From Hahellaceae bacterium (lineage in GTDB: Bacteria > Pseudomonadota > Gammaproteobacteria > Pseudomonadales > Oleiphilaceae), in assembly GCA_016716085.1 (NCBI GenBank), contig JADJWY010000023.1:372001-436000 (forward strand): a stretch of 64,000 nt of DNA, read 5' to 3'. Numbering within the stretch: the stretch's first letter is position 1; each line of letters opens with the position of its first letter. Shown here in pieces: positions 25,233 to 32,407 of this stretch. A model generated the notes under the pieces. That model was not told where the DNA came from. It saw only the letters and a list, made by a program, of their open reading frames with translations, and searched no databases. Position numbers and translations under genes: made by a program.

Positions 25233-25811
25233 CTAATTTGAGTATAAGCGCCCCATTCGAGATTCAAAATTTTTCGCATCTTCTAGCGTAGTTTGCAAGA
25301 ATTCCTCTAAATTACGCCATTTCCCTATAACTTCATTACTTTTAAGATAACCAGATATTCCACCTGAAGGTTCAATAAAATATCCGACGTTTTCACTAAA
25401 ACTGTAAGGTCTTACTCCGAAGTAGATGAATTGCTCAGGCACATTTTTATAACTCTTCTTCAGAGTCCTGTTTGCTTGAATAATATCTTGTGCTTGGAAT
25501 TTTGAGTAATCAATCAAGTTATCTTCAGTGGTTTGAGCCACCCCGAAAAGTTGCAACCCATATAAGAGACAACCATTAAAGTCCTTCAGAAAATCTATGT
25601 AGTAAGATGCTACTGAAAAAGGCAGGTTAATTAAACCGTCGAATCCTTGAAAAAAAGTAAATAGATAGTTTCTGTCACCGACCCAAAGCCTTCTATACAC
25701 CCTAAGATTGCCATCTTCTATGTCAAAGCCTTTCTCCACAAACTTGGACATATGGGAATAGATCGCAGGTGATCTATTACTAATAAGCTCGGCCCATTCG
25801 TTAAAATTCAT
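25233..25811 (-). CDS. Probable SUKH (SMI1/KNR4-like) immunity protein for the Rhs toxin
   Basis: 192 residues, no signal peptide, so cytoplasmic. A pattern in the middle and end (FSVASYYIDFLKDFNGCLLYGLQLFGV, then FIYFGVRPYSFSENVGYFIEP and a C-terminal NLEEFLQTTLEDA helix) resembles the SUKH superfamily, a common immunity fold beside polymorphic nuclease toxins. It lies 25 bp after the toxin-bearing ORF on the same strand. Codon usage is clearly more AT-rich than in the flanking core genes, pointing to horizontal acquisition. The superfamily call is from pattern only. Confidence 0.65.
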   Translation of the reverse strand: MNFNEWAELISNRSPAIYSHMSKFVEKGFDIEDGNLRVYRRLWVGDRNYLFTFFQGFDGLINLPFSVASYYIDFLKDFNGCLLYGLQLFGVAQTTEDNLIDYSKFQAQDIIQANRTLKKSYKNVPEQFIYFGVRPYSFSENVGYFIEPSGGISGYLKSNEVIGKWRNLEEFLQTTLEDAKNFESRMGRLYSN

Positions 25812-25836
25812 ATAACATCTCTAGTATTGTGCAGCT

Positions 25837-26814
25837 CTATCTAAGTCCATGCGCGTCTGGGTTTGACGTTAAATTATTTTCTGGACGCATATCATCATCG
25901 CCTAAACCAGCTCCAATAGGATCAAGGGCATCTGAGAAGCGCTCAATAAACGAAGCGGCATCAGCAACAGAAGATATTCCTAGCACGCCTAGGACACTAG
26001 CACCAAATTGGGACAAGTCATGAAGTGGTCCTGAGGTCGCATTTTGCCAGTCAAACTCGTGACGTTCAAAGTGGGTATCACGATCTACGAATTCAATATT
26101 ATTCGGATTGTCAGCTAAATCTGGTCTGTCTTCAACGCTATTAATGTGATGACCTTCGTAACCTCGAACCTTGCCAGTTTCCATAAGTTCTTTCTTTTCT
26201 GCCTCAGTCCAGTCTTGTTTTCGCAAGCCAGGTAGTCCGCTTTTTACAGCCTTCTTTTCTTGGGACCACGCTCTTGCAACACCTCTTCTGCGGGCATTAT
26301 TTAACTCTCGCTTGGCTTCGGAAGCAACCAAAGTCGCGATCGCCTTTCCCACGGTTGAAACTGGACCGAGTCCAGTCGGATCAGTGTATCGATAGGGATT
26401 ATTGGTCGCATAAGAATATCGGTTGAAATGCTGAGTTCCGCCAGACAAAGGCCCCACCGGATCCATCGCCGCAAACCGCCCCACCACCGGATCGTAGTAG
26501 CGCGCGTTCATGTAAGTCAGGCCGGTGTCATCGTTATGCAGCTTGCCGGTGTAGGCCAGTCGGTCTTCACTGCTCTCCGCCGGGTTTTTGAACTTTTCCC
26601 CAAAGGGGTAGTAGGCGCGTTGCCACAGGATCTCGCCTTGCTCGTTGGTCGCCGCCGTGGTCGAGCCCAGCAGATCATTGTGGTAATACGTGATCCGGGT
26701 TTCGGCCATTGCCGTCAGCGTGACCAGTGTCAGCAGGGTCACTAAAAGCGCCGGCACCGTTCGGCGCGGAGCCTGTATTGAGCTTCGGGTTGCCATCTCA
26801 AACATCCTTTTCAT
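25837..26814 (-). CDS. Rhs core-end/toxin protein with its own signal peptide and HNH (GHH) nuclease tip
   Basis: About 325 residues. N-terminal ~40: basic region, then PALLVTLLTLVTLTAMA, a Sec-type signal peptide. Residues ~40-150 are the end of an Rhs shell: ITYYHNDLLGSTTAATNEQG, then ARYYDPVVGRFAAMDPVGPL and NNPYRYTDPTGL, the usual boundary before a variable toxin. The C-terminal part has GYEGHHINSVEDRPDLADNP followed by NNIEFV and H...H residues, as in HNH/EndoVII-type DNases. The TAATG overlap with the preceding ORF (26820) and AGGAG 8 nt before ATG 26814 indicate coupled translation. Normally this segment is the end of one long Rhs protein; here it is separate. Confidence 0.85.
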   Translation of the reverse strand: MKRMFEMATRSSIQAPRRTVPALLVTLLTLVTLTAMAETRITYYHNDLLGSTTAATNEQGEILWQRAYYPFGEKFKNPAESSEDRLAYTGKLHNDDTGLTYMNARYYDPVVGRFAAMDPVGPLSGGTQHFNRYSYATNNPYRYTDPTGLGPVSTVGKAIATLVASEAKRELNNARRRGVARAWSQEKKAVKSGLPGLRKQDWTEAEKKELMETGKVRGYEGHHINSVEDRPDLADNPNNIEFVDRDTHFERHEFDWQNATSGPLHDLSQFGASVLGVLGISSVADAASFIERFSDALDPIGAGLGDDDMRPENNLTSNPDAHGLR

Positions 26815-26819
26815 GATCA

Positions 26820-29432
26820 TTACTCCTGGCGACTCTCAACTGGGCCCAGGGTCGAAGCTCCCGGCTTGTAAGCACTGTTCTGCGTCAGAATAAACTTGTC
26901 GACACCCAGTCCCGATTCCCGCATCCAGATGTTGAAAACATGTTCCCCTGCCGTCGGAACCGTAACGTAGACAGCCACTTTGGTGGCATTCTCTTTATTT
27001 CCCCACGCCCATGCCTCACGAGGATAGAATCCTGTCAGTGCTGACATCGCCATATCCGGTGTCCCATCGATCCCGACATGCAACGAATCGGACGTCCCGT
27101 CAGGGCCGTTACCTCTGACCCAGACATACCAGGTGCCCGCTGCCGGAAAGTTCACCTTGTAGGTCGCTGCCGCCGCATCAGTCACAAAGCCTTCGTACCC
27201 ATTCGGGAATTCAACCGTCGCAGCATCATTAATCAGGATGTGCTCGCCATTTGAGGCAGCCGCGTTGGCCATTTTCTGCCAAGGGTAACCATCAAAACTG
27301 GCTCTCTGCGTGAGGTAGTGTTCGGCCTCGATAACCACCATACCGCTTTCATCCACCTGAAAGACGGGGTCCTTAGCTTTTACCGAAATCGTAAATGCTT
27401 GCGTGACAGGATTTTTGCCATCGGTCACCTCTACAACAACCGATTGGCTTCCCTCCTGCCCCTGCACGGGCGTCCAGCGAATCTGACCGCTGTATTTAGT
27501 GATAGTCATACCGGTTGGTGCGGTGGTAAGCCGATAGTTCAGTCCGTCATTATCGGCGTCTGTGGCGACCAGATCATAAGCGTAAACAACACCTACCTGC
27601 GCCTCGACGAGGCCGGCGCTAGTAACGACCGGAGTATTATTCGGCAGTAGTTCATGAGTGGTTTCATCAGGGCCAGATCCTGCCGGGACAAAGTTTGCGT
27701 CTTGAGTCAAAACGATCTTGTCCGCAATCATGCCAGATTCCCGCATCCACACATTCAGCGTGTGCAGACCGGCCGAACTGACATTCAATGTAATGGGTGT
27801 TGTCGTACCATTCATGAGATGACCCCAGCGCAGGGAACCTAATGGCAGGTAATCTGACAATTTGACGGAACCTGCCTGAGTCTGGCCATCCAGACCGATA
27901 TGCAAGGAGTCAGACGAGCCATTTGGACCCACACCTCTTACCCAGACGTAATAGGTCCCGGGACTGGGGAAATCGATGGCGTAATCCATACGCGGGCACA
28001 GCGCCAGCTTGTCCTCTTCATAGCGAATGGTATCTTCAGGTTTAGCCTCCATCGATACGCCACCGGAATAGGCGCTATTACTCTTTTCTATCCAGCTATG
28101 CCCATTGGTAACGGCCGCGTTGCTCGTAAAATGCTCCGCTTCCAGTACGATCTGTCCATCGGCATTAGCACCAAAATCGCCCACTGGCGCCCCATCAGCA
28201 CCCGTGCACTCATTTGTACAAGAATCCTGTTTGGCAATGGTCTGACCGTTGAACCGAACGTAGATCGATTGCTCGGAATCATCGGCATTGGTTTCATACA
28301 TCAGGTCGCCGCTCTTGTCGTGTACCTGATAAAACGCGCGGTTATCCCGCACTTCCAGCGCACGGAAGCCGTGGCCGTCGTATAGGTAATCGATACTCAC
28401 AGGATTACCTGCCACGGTCTGATTGGCCGACGGATCGATGCTGATCAGACGACCGGCCAGGTCGTAGTTGAACTGGTGGCGGCCGTTGCCTGTCACATTT
28501 CCCTGCGTGTCGTAAGTGAAATCAAATGGATAGTAATCAATCCCCCGCGTTGATTTCAGGCGATTACTGGTCGCGTCGTAGGTGTAGTCAAGAACATAGT
28601 AACCAAAGCGCTTTTTGGTGATGTTGTCTTTGACATCGTAATCGATGCGACCGGTCCCCCAGGGGCCATCAGCATCCCGCAGGCGGTTCAGACCGTCATA
28701 GGTCATGCGTGGTAACGTGGAGTCGCCGTTCACGGATTCTTTGATCGAGGTGATATTGCCAGCCTCATCAAAGGTGTAACTTTGACTCATCGAGACAACC
28801 GCACCCATCGCGCTTGCGATGCCGTCCACAAACTGTTTGTTGTTCTGTGATATTGAAACAACCTGACCATTACCGTAAGTAAACGACTTTGCCGCATCGT
28901 TGGCGTAGTAGCTGATCGCCGAGGCAAAGTTACCCACCTGCGTTGGGCGGCCCCAATCATCCGGGCTCAGGGACACGACCTCGTTGTTGGGATAGGTGAT
29001 GGATTCAAGAGAACCTTGTCCATTGTATCCATAGCCCAGTTCAAACGACTTGTCGTCAATCGTCACGGTTTCGGTTTTGAGCGCACCCCAGGGTTCATAC
29101 TGGTACCCACGCGACACGAGGCCACTGGTTGTCGATTCCAGACGATTCGCGCCATCGTAGGTGTAGGCCACGCCTGTGGTGCTGTCTGGATACGTTTCCG
29201 ACGTCAGGCGATTAAGGCTGTCATAACCATAGGTGATCGGCGAAGCGTTAGCCCCTGCCAGGAGTTTAGTGCGCAGATTGCCCGCCGCATCATAATTCAG
29301 GGTTACCATCCCCCGCTCAGGCTCGGTGATGGTCCTGAGGCGACGGGTGCCATCGTAGTAGGCATACGACCGGGTCAGGCCGCCCAACGATACCGAGGTG
29401 ACATCACCGATCTTGTTGCGTTCAATCGACAC
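26820..29432 (-). CDS. Rhs/YD-repeat shell segment with inserted carbohydrate-binding-like and Ig-like domains
   Basis: 870 residues from GTG 29432. First ~430 residues: YD repeats (for example YDAAGNLRTKLLAG, YDSLNRLTSETYPD, YDLAGRLISIDPSANQ). Then two similar ~150-residue beta domains (about 28155-27690 and 27345-26870), each with EAEH near the start, YYVWVRG or WYVWVRG, DSLH.G.DG and NVWMRESG, resembling CBM6/CBM35-like galactose-binding modules. They flank an Ig/cadherin-like domain (NTPVVTSAGL...YRLTTAPTGMTI). It continues the YD-repeat protein from 29375-31711 in another frame. GAGGAG lies 9 nt before the GTG, so internal initiation is possible, but a 1-base deletion is equally plausible. 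Confidence 0.8.
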   Translation of the reverse strand: MSIERNKIGDVTSVSLGGLTRSYAYYDGTRRLRTITEPERGMVTLNYDAAGNLRTKLLAGANASPITYGYDSLNRLTSETYPDSTTGVAYTYDGANRLESTTSGLVSRGYQYEPWGALKTETVTIDDKSFELGYGYNGQGSLESITYPNNEVVSLSPDDWGRPTQVGNFASAISYYANDAAKSFTYGNGQVVSISQNNKQFVDGIASAMGAVVSMSQSYTFDEAGNITSIKESVNGDSTLPRMTYDGLNRLRDADGPWGTGRIDYDVKDNITKKRFGYYVLDYTYDATSNRLKSTRGIDYYPFDFTYDTQGNVTGNGRHQFNYDLAGRLISIDPSANQTVAGNPVSIDYLYDGHGFRALEVRDNRAFYQVHDKSGDLMYETNADDSEQSIYVRFNGQTIAKQDSCTNECTGADGAPVGDFGANADGQIVLEAEHFTSNAAVTNGHSWIEKSNSAYSGGVSMEAKPEDTIRYEEDKLALCPRMDYAIDFPSPGTYYVWVRGVGPNGSSDSLHIGLDGQTQAGSVKLSDYLPLGSLRWGHLMNGTTTPITLNVSSAGLHTLNVWMRESGMIADKIVLTQDANFVPAGSGPDETTHELLPNNTPVVTSAGLVEAQVGVVYAYDLVATDADNDGLNYRLTTAPTGMTITKYSGQIRWTPVQGQEGSQSVVVEVTDGKNPVTQAFTISVKAKDPVFQVDESGMVVIEAEHYLTQRASFDGYPWQKMANAAASNGEHILINDAATVEFPNGYEGFVTDAAAATYKVNFPAAGTWYVWVRGNGPDGTSDSLHVGIDGTPDMAMSALTGFYPREAWAWGNKENATKVAVYVTVPTAGEHVFNIWMRESGLGVDKFILTQNSAYKPGASTLGPVESRQE

Positions 29433-31711
29433 GGGCTGATACTCCTCGGCCCTGGTGTGTTAGAAATCGTCGAGACGATGGTCGTGTTCCAGGTGGCCGC
29501 GGGATCGGCAAAGCCTTCCTTGAAGAAGTACTTGGTAAACCCACGCTGATCGGTCACGGAGTACTTTTCCAGTCCGGTGTGACCGGAGGGATAGCTGCAA
29601 TTCTCACCATAACAGTAGGTGATCGTCGAATTATCAGCCGTGTTCGTGATTCGCTTGGGACGACTAAGGGCATCAAACTCGGTCATCAGGCCATAGGCTT
29701 GCTCGCCTGCGCGATAGGGGTAGGAGCCAAAGGTTTTGCGCCCCAGCTGATCATAAGCGATTTTTTCGTACACAGTATCCAACCCACTGCCCTCGGTTTC
29801 GATGCCGATGACCTGGCCCAGGGAATCCAGTCGATAGTTTCGTTTAAACCCACTGCCGGCTTTCTTCACTACCACAGCCCGCGGGTCGGTGTAGTCATAG
29901 GACACTTCAGGCAAGCCCGTTTGCTGCGAGGTCAGCACACGGTTCAGACCATCGTAGGTGTAGGTCGTAACACCCCGATCCCCATCGGTTTCCTCCTGGA
30001 TCGTGCCCGAAGAATTCACCTTCCGGGTGATGACACGGGAACCACTGCCCAATCGCTCTTCCTGGGGCGTCCCGCGATAATAGCTATTGAAATTATCCGT
30101 CACGCTACCCAGATGATTCTGGTAGGTGCGCGTGGCCAGATCCCCGGAGGGGTGGTAGGTAAACGAGGTCGTAATCCCCTCGACGGTTTCAGACGTCATC
30201 TGTCCGAGGGCGTTAATGTCTCGTGACGTTGTCCAAAACAAATCGCCGGGGGCACCCGTGTTATAGGCAATCTTTTCGGATGTCTGAAGGCCGCTGAAGT
30301 GCCGGGCACCGCTCGCGGCATTGTACTCCTGGTCAAAATAGGTGTAATAAGTTCTGCGCGTATTGGATCCACCCCACTCGGTTTTGTCATTGGGCTTCCA
30401 GTTGTTGGCGTTGAAGTCTTTGTAACTCGTTACAAACTGGCCATCCACCGTTTTTTTGGTCAGATGAAAGTGGCGGCAGGTGGGATTCTCATATCCAGAC
30501 GAACACCAATTACGCCCCCCTTGATAGGCGAATTGTTCGGTTCTCAACAGCGTTGTGCGATCACTATCAAAGTATTCAATGGATTTTAAGAGATTGACCG
30601 CATAGTGGTTTTCGGGCGGGATCGTTTCACCCCCGATATAGGGCGAGTAGTATACATATTTGACGTCACCGGTCGGCGTCGATACAAGCGTCTGAGCCGT
30701 GGTTTTCGGATTGCCTACTTGATTGAATCTGAAATTCCAGGTGGCGTAGTCGGAATATACGCCGTTGTTTTCGTCCAGAATCTTTCTCTGAAGCTGCCTT
30801 GTGTAGCCACCCGTATCTATTCCAACGTCTTTATAGGTGACCTTCATCCCGGTGGGATAAGTGACCTCGTGCATCCGCCGAAGGCTCGTCTCACCGAGAT
30901 AGGCAAAATGCCAGGTACGACCATCAGGAAGTGTGACTTTGGTTAAATCGTCGTCGATGTAAACAGGAGCGGAACTCAAACAGTTATTACGCTGCTCCTG
31001 AGCAAGGCCAAGCGAATTGCAATAGTCGTAGCCCGTATACCAATGAGAACTAGCGTTCGCTTCGTAATTCCAGGTTCGGGTTTCAGTCGCCGAATCGTAA
31101 ACCACCAGTGATTTCAGTCGCTGCCCGATTGAAACCTCATAATTGACCACTACTTTTCGACCGTCACTCGCGGTAATTTGGGTCACATGAGAGAACTGCT
31201 CAATTTTGTCGTCTTGTGCAGTTCCATATTTGTAGAACTTTCTCCCGAGGCTATAGGTAATTGTATTTCCTAGAGGATCCGAGACGATGACTTGCCCCGG
31301 CTTTAAATAATACTCCTTACCATCTGGCGAGAGCACCTTCAACGAATAATAGGCAGTCTGGCCTGCTGTACTTTCTCCCGTGAAATACGCCCTCCACCCG
31401 GCCACAGTAGACCACATCATGTTTTCAGGGCCAGTGGCGTTCTTTAGATAGATACCCGACGAGTTCAAAAGAAATGGGAGCTTTCCGATTCCCGGGATGT
31501 TTACCGTGATGCCCGATTCAAGTTTTACACCATACTCAGTTTGCCTCTCACCATATATCGTGTACCACGGAAAATCGATGTACCAGCGAGGAAATAGGTC
31601 CTGCACCACTTCTTCGTTCCGCACGCGATAGACATCGATGTCCATGCCCGCTGGTCCAGGAATGGAAACTTCCAGTGTCCGCCAGACCACGTTACCGGTG
31701 ACCAGATCCAC
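29375..31711 (-). CDS. Rhs/YD-repeat protein, N-terminal shell segment (no valid start in frame; see phase-variable leader)
   Basis: 778 residues from the first GTG. The frame is open back to a stop at 31892 without any ATG, GTG or TTG further upstream, so the true start is in another frame (31947). Begins DLVTGNVVWRTLEVSIPGP, a typical Rhs opening, and continues with repeats such as TSFTYHPSGDLATRTYQNHL and TYTYDGLNRVLTS. It ends in a shifted tail after EGFADPAATWNTTIVSTISN; the next frame continues the same protein. Two cysteine-rich loops (DYCNSLG...RNNC) hint at an extracytoplasmic location. The gene as sequenced appears to be OFF. Confidence 0.75.
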   Translation of the reverse strand: MDLVTGNVVWRTLEVSIPGPAGMDIDVYRVRNEEVVQDLFPRWYIDFPWYTIYGERQTEYGVKLESGITVNIPGIGKLPFLLNSSGIYLKNATGPENMMWSTVAGWRAYFTGESTAGQTAYYSLKVLSPDGKEYYLKPGQVIVSDPLGNTITYSLGRKFYKYGTAQDDKIEQFSHVTQITASDGRKVVVNYEVSIGQRLKSLVVYDSATETRTWNYEANASSHWYTGYDYCNSLGLAQEQRNNCLSSAPVYIDDDLTKVTLPDGRTWHFAYLGETSLRRMHEVTYPTGMKVTYKDVGIDTGGYTRQLQRKILDENNGVYSDYATWNFRFNQVGNPKTTAQTLVSTPTGDVKYVYYSPYIGGETIPPENHYAVNLLKSIEYFDSDRTTLLRTEQFAYQGGRNWCSSGYENPTCRHFHLTKKTVDGQFVTSYKDFNANNWKPNDKTEWGGSNTRRTYYTYFDQEYNAASGARHFSGLQTSEKIAYNTGAPGDLFWTTSRDINALGQMTSETVEGITTSFTYHPSGDLATRTYQNHLGSVTDNFNSYYRGTPQEERLGSGSRVITRKVNSSGTIQEETDGDRGVTTYTYDGLNRVLTSQQTGLPEVSYDYTDPRAVVVKKAGSGFKRNYRLDSLGQVIGIETEGSGLDTVYEKIAYDQLGRKTFGSYPYRAGEQAYGLMTEFDALSRPKRITNTADNSTITYCYGENCSYPSGHTGLEKYSVTDQRGFTKYFFKEGFADPAATWNTTIVSTISNTPGPRSISPCRLNATRSVMSPRYRWAA

Positions 31712-31806
31712 CTGGTCATCTCCAGAGTCGGCGTAGGAATAATTCTGCAGGGTCAGCAGATCATCCTGAAATGCAGCATTAGCACATTGAAAGGTGACCA
31801 GTCCAA

Positions 31807-31947
31807 TCAGTATGCTGAGAGCTGAGAGCTGAGAGCTGAGAGCTGAGAGCTGAGAGCTGAGAGCAGTGTGCGACTTATGGTTTGCGCAGCGTTAACTTTT
31901 CTGCGGGGCGAGCGAGGGCCTGGGGCCGTTTGGGGCATTCCCAACAT
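31807..31947 (-). CDS. Signal-peptide leader ORF of the Rhs gene, out of frame in this sequence
   Basis: 46 codons starting at ATG 31947 with AGGAG 5 nt upstream, the best initiation site of the locus. Reads MLGMPQTAPGPRSPRRKVNA, then AQTISRTLLSALSSQ, with LSALSSQ repeated from the 7-bp units, and stops at TGA 31807-31809 just after the repeats. The Rhs frame at 31711 is offset by 2. One more 7-bp copy (8) or two fewer (5) would fuse them and give a signal peptide with hydrophobic ...LSALSILIGLVTFQCANA followed by AFQDD, a good signal peptidase I site. I infer a phase-variable start, OFF here. Confidence 0.7.
   Translation of the reverse strand: MLGMPQTAPGPRSPRRKVNAAQTISRTLLSALSSQLSALSSQLSAY
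31814..31862 (-). repeat. Phase-variation-type tandem repeat, 7 perfect copies of GCTGAGA (TCTCAGC on the coding strand)
   Basis: 49 bp of perfect 7-bp units plus a 2-bp partial copy, inside the coding region of the Rhs signal peptide. The unit length is not a multiple of three, so each gain or loss changes frame; three units encode LSALSSQ in any register without a stop. Confidence 0.97.
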
Positions 31948-32017
31948 GCGATCTCCTGTACAACATCATCCGTAAACTCAGAAGACCAAGACATCCTGGT
32001 CCTGAAAAACGCGGCAA

Positions 32018-32046
32018 AGATACAGGATGAGCATTAATTGATCAAT
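32018..32046 (-). promoter_or_regulatory. Candidate promoter of the Rhs locus
   Basis: On the minus strand TTGATC (32046-32041) and TATCTT (32023-32018) with 17-bp spacing, in an AT-rich area about 70 bp before the leader ATG. Each box is a moderate match. Confidence 0.4.
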
Positions 32047-32124
32047 CAAAAAATGAACAAATCTTAATCTCTTTGATTAAATCAAAGCCAGACCAAGGAA
32101 ACAGCACACGAATCGCACTGACAC

Positions 32125-32403
32125 TCACCCTCCCGTCAGCGCCTGAAAAATATAAAGCGTCGCGCCCTCCGGTACATAATCCGACAACGTTTTCCGGTCA
32201 TAGAGGATGGATTGATTAATGCCGATGTTCACATGGCGACGCAAGGCGCCGTGATCATCCAGCAGATAATCAGTGAAGCCGGGCGCGAGGGCATCGATGG
32301 CGCGAAGAACCTCGGCCACCGATCCGGCCGGAACCTCCAGCGTACGGTGTTCCAGCTGGGGGAAGAAGCGGTAGAGATGGGGCGTCATTTGGACGACAGG
32401 CAT
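32125..32403 (-). CDS. MoaD/ThiS-like ubiquitin-fold protein
   Basis: 92 residues with a beta-grasp pattern (FFPQLEHRTLEVPAGSVAEV ... NIGINQSILYDRKTL ... VPEGATLYIFQALTGG) and the C-terminal Gly-Gly tail that is adenylated and thiocarboxylated in MoaD/ThiS sulfur carriers. Not MoaD or ThiS itself, since no molybdopterin or thiamine genes adjoin. It sits 4 bp after a beta-propeller gene, with which it is probably co-transcribed. Role unknown; a sulfur-carrier or protein-tag function is possible. Confidence 0.82.
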   Translation of the reverse strand: MPVVQMTPHLYRFFPQLEHRTLEVPAGSVAEVLRAIDALAPGFTDYLLDDHGALRRHVNIGINQSILYDRKTLSDYVPEGATLYIFQALTGG

Positions 32404-32407
32404 CGCC

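Noticed and set aside
31525..31711. GTG 31711 as the natural start of the Rhs protein
   Set aside because: The frame is open a further 180 bp upstream with signal-peptide-like sequence, and no Shine-Dalgarno precedes this GTG. The ATG at 31947 with AGGAG is a far better initiation site, reached through the 7-bp repeats.
31814..31862. CRISPR-like array
   Set aside because: Units are 7 bp, directly adjacent with no spacers; this is a simple tandem repeat.
25233..31947. Type VI secretion Rhs effector
   Set aside because: No PAAR, VgrG, Hcp or EagR gene nearby, and the N-terminus encodes a Sec-type signal peptide in the repaired frame, so Sec export is more likely.
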